A stretch of 14,710 bases of DNA. Origin: Acidimicrobiaceae bacterium. Lineage in GTDB: Bacteria; Actinomycetota; Acidimicrobiia; Acidimicrobiales; Ilumatobacteraceae. The notes under the pieces were generated by a model. It had not been told where the DNA came from. It did no database searches and saw nothing but the letters and a program-made list of their open reading frames with translations. The translations under genes and the position numbers were made by a program. Positions 5,973-12,828 of the stretch are shown one piece after another (the stretch's first letter is position 1; the number at the start of each line of letters is the position of its first letter). The stretch lies in NCBI GenBank assembly GCA_003154135.1, contig PMCN01000282.1, forward strand, positions 12,027 to 26,736. Direction: 5' to 3'.

Positions 5973-6230
5973 CATCACCCGCTGCAGGTCGTCGGCGCGG
6001 GCGATGCAGTCGCGGCCGGCAGCGTCGAACGCCTGGTTCAGCTTGTTGAGTGCCGACCGGAACGACGTGTTCCAGTCCTGTTCGAACCGGTCGCGCGCGG
6101 GGCCCACCCAGGTGGTGCCGCCGAGGGCCGAGCCGACCGCGCTCATCACGCCTTCGATGGTGTGGATCTGCTGCTGCATCGATCGGCCGAGCGATGCAAG
6201 CTGCTCGGGGTTGGCGCCGTACATGGACAT
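5961..6230 (-). CDS. WXG100-family (ESAT-6-like) protein
   Basis: An 89-residue helical-hairpin protein of the WXG100 family, typical substrates of type VII (ESX) secretion that act outside the cell or as toxin partners. The length is right. Helix 1 is about 7-37, followed by the turn TTWVGPARDRF with the W-x-G at residues 41-43, and helix 2 is about 45-86. The C-terminal Tyr-x-x-x-Asp/Glu secretion signal is absent: the tail has no tyrosine after Tyr4. It may therefore need a partner for export, or may not be exported. No second WXG100 gene, EccC-type ATPase or toxin is in the window. The first ATG at 6230 is chosen because AAAGGAG lies 9 bp before it; a second ATG two codons later is possible. 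The neighbours, Nudix and PPOX genes, suggest nothing about its role. Confidence 0.85.
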   Translation of the reverse strand: MSMYGANPEQLASLGRSMQQQIHTIEGVMSAVGSALGGTTWVGPARDRFEQDWNTSFRSALNKLNQAFDAAGRDCIARADDLQRVMGAR

Positions 6231-6239
6231 GGGGAGGTG

Positions 6240-6246
6240 CTCCTTT
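6240..6246 (-). promoter_or_regulatory. Ribosome-binding site of the WXG100 gene
   Basis: AAAGGAG on the minus strand, 9 bp before the ATG at 6230. The 91-bp gap (6231-6321) upstream of this gene also holds an 8-bp palindrome, CCGATCGG, at 6296-6303. I see no convincing -10 box there, so it may be read from the Nudix promoter. Confidence 0.55.
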
Positions 6247-6321
6247 GCGCGCCGCTCCGTGCGTCGCTCACCTGCACTGGGCACAGCGAGATCGACCGAT
6301 CGGCAACACCAGTCGAGGTGC

Positions 6322-6828
6322 TCAGTGGAGGTGCAGCAGCGGCAGCAGCAGGCGCTGGCTGTCGGGCACGAAGTGCTCGGCCGCCATGAGCACCTCGAGC
6401 CCTGCCCGATCGACCCACCGCACTTCGGCGATCTCGCCGTCGGTGAACGTGAAGGGGCCGTCGTGCACGCACCGGTACCCGCAGCCGACGAGCTGCACGG
6501 ACTCGTCGGCGTAGCGGGCCTTGCCGAGCAGCTCGAGGTCGGTCGGCTCGATGCCCAGCTCTTCGGCCACCTCTCGTCGCGCGGCGTGGAGGTAGCTCTC
6601 GCCCGCGCCAACCACACCACCGGCAGCGATGTCCCACATGCCGGGCCACAGGTCCTTGGTCTCGGCGCGGCGATGCACCAGGAGGCGGCCGTCGCTGCCG
6701 AACACGGCGATCGACACGGCGCGGTGGAGGAGGCCCTCGGCACGCATGCGCGCACGGGTGACGGTGGCGACCACGCGGTCGTCGTCGTCGACGATGTCGA
6801 CCAGTTCGTCGCCAGGTGCACCCGTCAC
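6322..6828 (-). CDS. Nudix hydrolase, YfcD-like
   Basis: A 168-residue cytoplasmic hydrolase that would cleave a nucleoside-diphosphate-linked or related substrate using Mg2+. The complete Nudix box runs from G71 to I93: G71-x5-E77-x7-R85-E86-V87-x-E89-E90-x-G92-I93. The N-terminal ELVDIVDDDDRVV, the RRAETKDLWPGMWDIAAGGVV run and the C-terminal FVPDS match the YfcD branch, which is also the relative of isopentenyl-diphosphate isomerase. The isomerase-specific metal ligands are not obvious, so hydrolase is preferred. The GTG at 6828 is chosen because it begins just before the conserved region and sits 23 bp from the divergent amidohydrolase start. A TAGGCA -10-like box is 7 bp upstream. The substrate is unknown. 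Confidence 0.88.
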   Translation of the reverse strand: MTGAPGDELVDIVDDDDRVVATVTRARMRAEGLLHRAVSIAVFGSDGRLLVHRRAETKDLWPGMWDIAAGGVVGAGESYLHAARREVAEELGIEPTDLELLGKARYADESVQLVGCGYRCVHDGPFTFTDGEIAEVRWVDRAGLEVLMAAEHFVPDSQRLLLPLLHLH

Positions 6829-6835
6829 GGGATTG

Positions 6836-6841
6836 TGCCTA
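6836..6841 (-). promoter_or_regulatory. Possible -10 box of the Nudix gene
   Basis: TAGGCA on the minus strand, 7 bp before the GTG at 6828. It lacks the final T of TANNNT, so it is weak. It shares a TA (6840-6841) with the opposing box of the amidohydrolase gene. Confidence 0.3.
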
Positions 6842-6845
6842 GCAT
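6840..6845 (+). promoter_or_regulatory. Probable -10 box of the M20 amidohydrolase gene
   Basis: TAGCAT lies 6 bp before the ATG at 6852, with no Shine-Dalgarno sequence in between, consistent with leaderless expression. No clear -35 is seen. Confidence 0.55.
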
Positions 6846-6851
6846 GCGCGC

Positions 6852-8075
6852 ATGGACATCTCCACGCTCCGCGACGAAGCCCGCGACCTGCTCGACGAGA
6901 CCGTCGCACTTCGCCGCACGCTGCACCAGTGGCCCGAGCTGGGCAACGACCTGCCGGTCACCAAGGAGCACGTGCTCGCCGCGCTCGAGGGCCTGCCGCT
7001 GCACGTGACGCTGCACGAGACCACCAGTGGCATCGCAGCGCTGCTCGAGGGCGGCACGCCCGGCCCCACGGTGCTGCTGCGCGGCGACATGGACGCGCTA
7101 CCGATGCACGAGGACACGGGGCTCGACTTCACGTCGAAGGTCGACGACAGCATGCACGCGTGCGGTCACGACACCCACACCGCGATGCTCGTCGGCGCGG
7201 CGAAGCTGCTCACTGCGCGGCGCGCCGACATCAGCGGCCGGGTGCTGTTCATGTTCCAGCCGGGCGAGGAGGGCCACGCCGGCGCGAGGTTCATGCTCGA
7301 GGAGGGCCTGCTCGACCTGCCTCCGCTGGCCGACGGCTCCGAGTCGCCGGTCACGGGTGCGTACGCGCTGCACATCAGCACCAACCTGCCCGCCGGGTGG
7401 ATCGCCAGCAAGGGCGGCTCCATCATGGCGTCGGCCGACCAGATGCACATCACGGTCATCGGCCGTGGTGGTCACGCCAGCCAGCCGCACGCCGCGCTCG
7501 ACCCCATCCCGGTCGCGTGCGAGATCGTGCAGGCACTGCAGACCATGGTCACGCGCACCATCGACGTGTTCGACCCATCGGTGGTCACCGTCGGCCGCAT
7601 CAGCGCCGGCACCACCAACAACGTCATCCCGGAGACGGCGTACATCGAGGGCACCATCCGCGCGGTCAGCGAGCGCACACGCACCAAGGTGCGCGACGGC
7701 ATCCGCCGCGTCGCCGAGGGTGTGGCCGCGGCGCACGACGCGCAGGTGACGGTCGAGTTCCTCGACGGGTACCCGGTCACGGTCAACAACCCGGGCTCGG
7801 CCGAGTTCTCGCTCGACGTGGCACGTGAGGTGCTCGGCGACAGCGCAGTGGTGCGGCTGCCCAACCCGGTCATGGGTGCCGAGGACTTCAGCTACGTGCT
7901 CAACCGCGTGCCCGGCTCGATGATGTTCCTGGGCGGCACGCCCCGCGACAAGAATCCGGCAACCGCGGCCCCCAACCACTCGAACCGCGTGTACTTCGAC
8001 GAGAGCGCGATGGTCGACGGCATCGCCGTCTACTCGGCGATGGCGATGCGCCACCTCAACCCAAGCGCAGGGTGA
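6852..8075 (+). CDS. M20-family metallo-amidohydrolase (HipO / IAA-amino acid hydrolase-like)
   Basis: A 407-residue dizinc amidohydrolase of the M20D branch, which removes N-acyl groups from amino acids, hippurate or auxin conjugates; the actual substrate cannot be read. RRTLHQWPELG (21-31) is the family start. LLRGDMDALP (75-84) and MHACGHDTHTAMLVGAA (101-117) give metal ligands C104 and H106. FMFQPGEEG (133-141) gives the catalytic and ligand glutamates E139/E140. The small dimerisation domain includes GRGGHASQPHAALDP and GRISAGTTNNVIPE, and the last ligand is in the PNHSNRVYFDE stretch. Full length, with no signal peptide. Its last 20 bp overlap the tail of the convergent mannosidase gene. 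It diverges from the Nudix gene over 23 bp. Confidence 0.93.
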   Translation: MDISTLRDEARDLLDETVALRRTLHQWPELGNDLPVTKEHVLAALEGLPLHVTLHETTSGIAALLEGGTPGPTVLLRGDMDALPMHEDTGLDFTSKVDDSMHACGHDTHTAMLVGAAKLLTARRADISGRVLFMFQPGEEGHAGARFMLEEGLLDLPPLADGSESPVTGAYALHISTNLPAGWIASKGGSIMASADQMHITVIGRGGHASQPHAALDPIPVACEIVQALQTMVTRTIDVFDPSVVTVGRISAGTTNNVIPETAYIEGTIRAVSERTRTKVRDGIRRVAEGVAAAHDAQVTVEFLDGYPVTVNNPGSAEFSLDVAREVLGDSAVVRLPNPVMGAEDFSYVLNRVPGSMMFLGGTPRDKNPATAAPNHSNRVYFDESAMVDGIAVYSAMAMRHLNPSAG

Positions 8076-11000
8076 CCAGCTCGAACGGGTCGAGGGTGAT
8101 CGCCACGATGCCGTCGCTCGTCTCGATGGCTTCGCCGGGCTCCTCCAGCAGGTTGCACCGGCGCGCATCGGTGATGCGGAACGGCAGGCGCACCGTGATG
8201 GGCGCGCGATCGCCGCACATCTCGGCGAGCCGCACGATCAACTGACCGGTGCCGTCGTCGGCGCGCTTCACCGCGCTGACCTCCACCCCGTTGCCGCGCA
8301 CGTCGACGAGCTGGGGTGGCGTCGCTGCGGCCGCTCCGGGCGCCACTTCGCGCAACGGCATGTTGAGCGCCTCGGCCTCGCGCACCACCTGCCACAGACC
8401 CGGCCCGTGCGGCAGGATGCTGATGGTGAGGCCGTGGCGACCGTGGTCCTGCAGCGGGTCGGGGTACTTGGCGGCCCGCAGCAGCGACACGCGGATGCCA
8501 CCGTCCTGCACGCCGTGGCCGAAGCGGCCGTCGTTGAGCACGGCGACGCCGAACGAGGGCTCCGACAGGTCGACGTAGCGGTGCGCGCACACCTCGAACT
8601 TGGCAGCGTCCCACGAGGTGCTCGCGTGCGTCGGGCGCATCACATGACCGAACTGGATGTCGCACGCCGCCTCGCGGGCATGCACGGCGAGGGGCACCAT
8701 CAGCGACAGCAACTGCTCGTCCTCGTGCCAGTCGATGTCGAACGTCATGTCGACGCGCGGGCTGCCGGCACGCACCGTCGTGCGCTGCGCGACCGACGAG
8801 CGACCGAAACGTCGCACCACCTCGAGCGTGGCCAACAGCGGGCCAGCGTCGACGACCGTGACCGACTCGACGCCACCGATGGGAACGCCCAACCCGCGGG
8901 TCCACTCTTCGACGTCCCACGCGTCGTACTCGACCGGGTGGTCCGGCGCGAGCTCGAGTCGGACGTGCTGCCCCACCGGCAGCAGCTCGCGACCGGCGTC
9001 GACGGCGATGATCGACGTGATGGTGCCGTCGAGATCCCACTTCACGGCGACGTGCTCGTTGGTGAACGAGTGCTCGGTGACGGCCACCCTGTCGGGCGTG
9101 GGCAGCGCGCGCAGCACGGCCAAGCCGCTTCCCGGTGCTTCGAGCATCGACGCGAACCGGCCGTCGTGCAACGTCTGCGCGCGCTCGGGCAGCAGCGGTT
9201 CGCGCTCGGTGACGGCGACCTCCGCGCGCGGGCCGGTGGCCACGTTGGCCACGTGAGGCTGCGGCGGCGCGATGCGGGCGAGTGCCTCCGCGACGAGCTC
9301 CTCCAGTCGCCGCGCCACCCGCGTGTGTGCAGCCTCCGCCTCGGCGTGCACCCACGTGATCGACGAGCCGGGGATGATGTCGTGGAACTGCTGCAGCAGC
9401 ACGTCCTTCCACAGCGCGTCGAGCTCGGCGACCACGTCGGGCGGCACGTCGCCTCCCGCTGCCCACCACAGCTCGGCCTCGCGCAGCAGCCGCTCGCATC
9501 GCCGGTTGCCCACCTTCGTCTTCGACTGGCTGGTGAGCGTGCCACGGTGCATCTCGAAGTACAGCTCGCCGCTCCACACCGGAACCGGTGCGCCGGCGGC
9601 CGCCTCTGCCTCGAGGTGTGCGAAGAACTCGTCGGTGGTGCCGGGCGACAGCAGCGGCGCTCCGTCGAGGTCGCCGAGGCGGCGCATGCGTTCGATCATC
9701 TCTCGTGTGGGGCCACCGCCGCCGTTGCCGTGGCCGTACGGCATCAGCGACCAGTCGCTCCAGCAGTGCTCCTTGAAGTTGTGCTCGCTGAACACCATCT
9801 CCTCGCCGCTGACCACCGCGTTGTACGTGTCGACCGGCGGGAAGTGGGTGAGCACACGCGAACCGTCGAGGCCCTCCCACCAGAACGTGCTGTGCGGGAA
9901 GCGGTTCTGCTTGTTCCACGACAGCTTCTGCGTGATGAAGCGCTCGCACCCGCCGGCGCGGAAGATCTGCGGCAGCGAGGCGGGGTAGCCGAAGACGTCG
10001 GGGATCCACACCTCGCGGCAACGCACGCCGAAGCGGCTCTCGAAGTAGCGCTGGCCGTGCACCATCTGACGCACGAGGCTCTCGCCGCTGGGCAGGTTCA
10101 TGTCGGCCTCCACCCACATGCCGCCCACCGGCTGCCACTGCCCGCTTGCAACTCGCTCCTTGATGCGTTCGAACAGCGCCGGGTAGCCGGTCTCCATCCA
10201 GTGGTACTGCGCCGCCTGCGAGCACACGAAGCGGTACTCCGGGTACTGATCCATCATGCGCGTGGCCGACGCGAAGGTGCGGGCACACTTGCGCACCGTC
10301 TCGCGAATGGGCCACAGCCATGCACTGTCGATGTGAGCATGACCCACGCCGATCACGCGGTGTGCACCGTCGCGGGCATGCAGCGCCAGCGCCGGGGCCA
10401 GGGTCGCGCGCGCGGCCCGCGCGGTGCCGGCCACGTTGCTCATGTCGATCACGTCGAACGCGGCCTCCAACTCGCGCAGCAGGCGTTGACGCCGCTTCTC
10501 GGCGGGGGCCGACGCGGTCATCAGGCCGAGCAGCACCTCCACGTCGAGCAGGAGGTGGAACACCGTGTCGTCGCGCAGCGCCAGCGACGCCTGCCGCAGC
10601 TTGTAGAGCGGCTGGCTGCCGGCCGTGTCGAGCGAGCCGAGGTGGCCGTAGCGGCGCCCCACCATCGGGAACGCAGGGTTCGACGCGGCCTCGAGCACGA
10701 GTTCGAACGCACCTGCGGTCGCGTCGGGCATCGGCACGCCCGTGCGCCGCGGGTGCACGCCCTGCACGGGCATCCCACGACCATCGGCGGTGGGCGCCCA
10801 GACGAGTCCCTCCGCCTGGAAACCGGCCGAGTCGGGGTGGAAGCCGAGGTCGACGACCGCCTCCAGCCGCGGACCGACCCAGGCATCGGGCACGTCGGCA
10901 GTGAACCGGAACCAGGTGGTGCCCCAGGGGCGGCTCCACGGCTCGCCCTGTTGGAACGGGCGTCCGTGCGCGGTCAGTGCGGCGACCGCGTGCGAGTAGG

Positions 11001-11130
11001 GCACCGGTTCACCCGGGGTGTCCCATGCGGTGATCTGCAAGGGCATCGACGCGCTGTACATCGCCGGCATCACGCGCTCGGCGAGCTCGCGTCGGATCCG
11101 CTTCTCCACCAACACCGAGTCGTCGTGCAT
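8056..11130 (-). CDS. Glycoside hydrolase family 38 alpha-mannosidase
   Basis: A 1024-residue retaining alpha-mannosidase that cleaves terminal alpha-linked mannose. No signal peptide is visible, so it probably acts on imported oligosaccharides in the cytoplasm. The N-terminal 250 residues resemble the sugar-binding-like region of bacterial GH38 enzymes. The catalytic domain starts at GVGHAHIDSAWLWP (261-274), where H266 and D268 should bind zinc. It continues through GMWVEADMNLPSGESLVRQ and IPDVFGYPASLPQI, where D378 is the expected nucleophile. FHDIIPGSSI marks the end of the helical bundle, and the C-terminal third is beta-rich. The length is normal for bacterial members. The ATG at 11130 has a TAGCCT box 6 bp upstream. 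No mannoside transporter or other glycosidase is in view, so substrate supply is unknown. Confidence 0.95.
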   Translation of the reverse strand: MHDDSVLVEKRIRRELAERVMPAMYSASMPLQITAWDTPGEPVPYSHAVAALTAHGRPFQQGEPWSRPWGTTWFRFTADVPDAWVGPRLEAVVDLGFHPDSAGFQAEGLVWAPTADGRGMPVQGVHPRRTGVPMPDATAGAFELVLEAASNPAFPMVGRRYGHLGSLDTAGSQPLYKLRQASLALRDDTVFHLLLDVEVLLGLMTASAPAEKRRQRLLRELEAAFDVIDMSNVAGTARAARATLAPALALHARDGAHRVIGVGHAHIDSAWLWPIRETVRKCARTFASATRMMDQYPEYRFVCSQAAQYHWMETGYPALFERIKERVASGQWQPVGGMWVEADMNLPSGESLVRQMVHGQRYFESRFGVRCREVWIPDVFGYPASLPQIFRAGGCERFITQKLSWNKQNRFPHSTFWWEGLDGSRVLTHFPPVDTYNAVVSGEEMVFSEHNFKEHCWSDWSLMPYGHGNGGGGPTREMIERMRRLGDLDGAPLLSPGTTDEFFAHLEAEAAAGAPVPVWSGELYFEMHRGTLTSQSKTKVGNRRCERLLREAELWWAAGGDVPPDVVAELDALWKDVLLQQFHDIIPGSSITWVHAEAEAAHTRVARRLEELVAEALARIAPPQPHVANVATGPRAEVAVTEREPLLPERAQTLHDGRFASMLEAPGSGLAVLRALPTPDRVAVTEHSFTNEHVAVKWDLDGTITSIIAVDAGRELLPVGQHVRLELAPDHPVEYDAWDVEEWTRGLGVPIGGVESVTVVDAGPLLATLEVVRRFGRSSVAQRTTVRAGSPRVDMTFDIDWHEDEQLLSLMVPLAVHAREAACDIQFGHVMRPTHASTSWDAAKFEVCAHRYVDLSEPSFGVAVLNDGRFGHGVQDGGIRVSLLRAAKYPDPLQDHGRHGLTISILPHGPGLWQVVREAEALNMPLREVAPGAAAATPPQLVDVRGNGVEVSAVKRADDGTGQLIVRLAEMCGDRAPITVRLPFRITDARRCNLLEEPGEAIETSDGIVAITLDPFELVTLRLG

Positions 11131-11136
11131 GTCCGC

Positions 11137-11142
11137 AGGCTA
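11137..11142 (-). promoter_or_regulatory. Probable -10 box of the mannosidase gene
   Basis: TAGCCT on the minus strand, 6 bp before the ATG at 11130, with no Shine-Dalgarno sequence; leaderless expression is likely. Confidence 0.5.
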
Positions 11143-11169
11143 CGTCGGCAGTGGCAACCGGTCGCCAGC

Positions 11170-11175
11170 TACCGT
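11170..11175 (+). promoter_or_regulatory. Probable -10 box of the MmcQ/YjbR gene
   Basis: TACCGT, 6 bp before the ATG at 11182, the same arrangement as at several other genes here. No clear -35 is seen. Confidence 0.45.
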
Positions 11176-11181
11176 CGCGTC

Positions 11182-11556
11182 ATGCCGAGCACCGACCGAC
11201 CGACGTCGCCCGAGGCGTGGGAGCGCCTCCGGGCCATCGTCGCCGCGCTTCCCTCGACGAGCGAGAAGACCAGCCACGGCGAGCTCGCGTGGTCGGTCGG
11301 GGCCGGGCGCGCCGCACGCCAGTTCGCGTCCACCTGGGACCACCATCACGACGACCGCAACGCAGTCGTGTTCGCCGCCCCGCCGGGGGTGCAGGAGCAA
11401 CTGGTGGCCGAGCAGCCCGACCGCTACTTCCGCCCGCCGTACGTGGGCGGCCGCGGTTGGGTGGGCGCCTACCTCGATCACCCGGCGGTCGACTGGGATC
11501 TCATCGAGCTCCACCTCGGCGACGCCCACGCCTGCACGCGCCCACCCGACCACTGA
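11182..11556 (+). CDS. MmcQ/YjbR family protein
   Basis: A 124-residue single-domain protein of the MmcQ/YjbR (CyaY-like fold) family. Members are thought to bind DNA or ligands, but no general function is established. Visible signatures are LPSTSEKTSHGELAWSVG near residues 23-40, FAAPPGVQEQLVAEQPDRYFRPPYVGGRGWVGAYLD in the centre, where PPYVG-RGWVG is the family hallmark, and VDWDLIELHLGDAHACT near the end. The ATG at 11182 is the natural start: it lies 51 bp from the divergent mannosidase start and 6 bp after a -10-like box. The frame is open far upstream only because it lies opposite the mannosidase gene. The CoA-transferase gene follows after 33 bp, with its own promoter-like sequence. 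Confidence 0.85.
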   Translation: MPSTDRPTSPEAWERLRAIVAALPSTSEKTSHGELAWSVGAGRAARQFASTWDHHHDDRNAVVFAAPPGVQEQLVAEQPDRYFRPPYVGGRGWVGAYLDHPAVDWDLIELHLGDAHACTRPPDH

Positions 11557-11576
11557 AGTCCGGGTGGGGGTGGCAC

Positions 11577-11582
11577 TAGCGT
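11577..11582 (+). promoter_or_regulatory. Probable -10 box of the CoA-transferase gene
   Basis: TAGCGT, 7 bp before the ATG at 11590. A possible -35, CTGAAG, lies at 11553-11558 with an 18-bp spacer and overlaps the stop of the preceding gene. The same CTGAAG hexamer precedes the box at 5331-5336 on the other strand. Confidence 0.5.
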
Positions 11583-11589
11583 CGGCGGG

Positions 11590-12819
11590 ATGGAACCCGA
11601 CGGCCGTCCCCGCCCACTGTCGGGCGTGCGCGTGCTCGACCTCACCCGCGTGCTCGCCGGACCGCATGCTGCCCGCATGTTGTGCGACCTCGGCGCCGAG
11701 GTGATCAAGGTCGAGCCGCCGGAGGGCGACATCACCCGCACCACGTGGCCGCGCGTGAACAGCGTGTCGACGTACTTCGCCCAGCAGAACACGGGCAAGC
11801 GGTGCGTCAGCCTCGACCTCGACCACGAGTCGGGGCGCGAACTGCTCCGGCGCCTCGCCGACCTCTCCGACGTGGTGCTCGAGAACTTCCGGCCCGGCGT
11901 GATGGACCGGCTCGGTCTCGGCTACGACGTGCTGAGCGCCCGCAACCCCAGAGTCATCTTCGCCTCGGCCAGCGGCTACGGGCAGACCGGGCCGTGGGTG
12001 CACCGACGTGCGTACGCGCCGGTGGTCGGTGCCGAGTCAGGCTTCACCATGGCGCAGGGCGATGCCCGCGGCGGCCTCTACGCCAACGACGCGCACAGCC
12101 ACGCCGACGTGTACACCGCGCTCGAGCTGAGCGCCGCGGTGCTGGCCGCGCTGTACCAGCGCGAGCGCACCGGGCGGGGCGAGCGCATCGACGTGTCGAT
12201 GGCGCAGACCATGCTCTACGTCAACGAGCACGCGCACGATCACCTGTGGGATCGCGACGTGCCCGCGGGTGTCATCCGCAGCTTCCGGCCGATGGACTAC
12301 CCGGTCCTCACTGCGGCCAACGGCGAGTCGGTGGTGGTGAGCGGTCACCCGGCCGAGAACAAGACGTTCGACTTCTACATGATGTCGATCGGGCGCGTCG
12401 ACCTGCTCGACGATGCACGCTTCGCCGACACGGCGGGCCGGCTCGAGCACCTCGCCACCATCTTCGCCGCGCTCGACGAGTGGGCGAGCGCGATGCCCGA
12501 CGCCCACTCGATCGAGGAGGCCATGTCGCGGCACAAGCTCGCCGTGGGCAAGCTGCGGTCCGTGCACGAGGTGTGCGCCACCGACTGGGCCGATGAGCGC
12601 GAGGTGGTCGTGGAAGTGACCGATCGTGGCGCCGGCACCATCCGCGTGCCGAACTCGCCGTGGCGGTTCGACGGCTCCGACGTGCGGCTCCGTGGCGAGC
12701 CCCGCTACCGCGGCGAGGACAACCGAGCCGTGCTGCAGGAGCTGCTGGGCATCGACGAGACGACGCTCGACGCACTCGAGGCCGACGGCGTGCTGACCAG
12801 CCGCGTGCCCCGCCGCTGA
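11590..12819 (+). CDS. CaiB/BaiF (class III) CoA-transferase
   Basis: A 409-residue family III CoA-transferase, which moves CoA between carboxylic acids through an aspartyl-CoA intermediate, usually as an interlocked dimer. LSGVRVLDLTRVLAGPHAARMLCDLGAEVIKVEPPEGD (10-47) is the classic start. NTGKRCVSLDL (67-77), DVVLENFRPGVMDRLGLGYD (94-113) and the SASGYGQTGPW run (126-136) follow. D173 in HSHADVYTALELSAAVLAALY sits where the catalytic aspartate is expected. The length is typical. Racemases of the AMACR type share this fold, so transferase is the likelier but not the only reading. The acyl substrate is unknown. A DNA ligase gene begins 9 bp downstream, a functionally odd operon partner. Confidence 0.93.
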   Translation: MEPDGRPRPLSGVRVLDLTRVLAGPHAARMLCDLGAEVIKVEPPEGDITRTTWPRVNSVSTYFAQQNTGKRCVSLDLDHESGRELLRRLADLSDVVLENFRPGVMDRLGLGYDVLSARNPRVIFASASGYGQTGPWVHRRAYAPVVGAESGFTMAQGDARGGLYANDAHSHADVYTALELSAAVLAALYQRERTGRGERIDVSMAQTMLYVNEHAHDHLWDRDVPAGVIRSFRPMDYPVLTAANGESVVVSGHPAENKTFDFYMMSIGRVDLLDDARFADTAGRLEHLATIFAALDEWASAMPDAHSIEEAMSRHKLAVGKLRSVHEVCATDWADEREVVVEVTDRGAGTIRVPNSPWRFDGSDVRLRGEPRYRGEDNRAVLQELLGIDETTLDALEADGVLTSRVPRR

Positions 12820-12822
12820 GGA
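12818..12822 (+). promoter_or_regulatory. Ribosome-binding site of the ligase gene
   Basis: GAGGA overlaps the TGA stop of the CoA-transferase gene and lies 6 bp before the GTG at 12829. It supports that start and co-translation with the upstream gene. Confidence 0.55.
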
Positions 12823-12828
12823 CGACCC

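Noticed and set aside
6296..6303. The palindrome CCGATCGG as an operator for the WXG100 gene
   Set aside because: A single 8-bp palindrome in GC-rich DNA is expected by chance, and no flanking half-sites or nearby -10 box support it.
8407..11556. A 1049-codon plus-strand open frame opposite the mannosidase gene
   Set aside because: Its translation is Arg/His/Gly/Val-rich low-complexity with no motif, and the opposite strand carries an unmistakable GH38 enzyme. Only the last 124 codons (from 11182) are a real gene.
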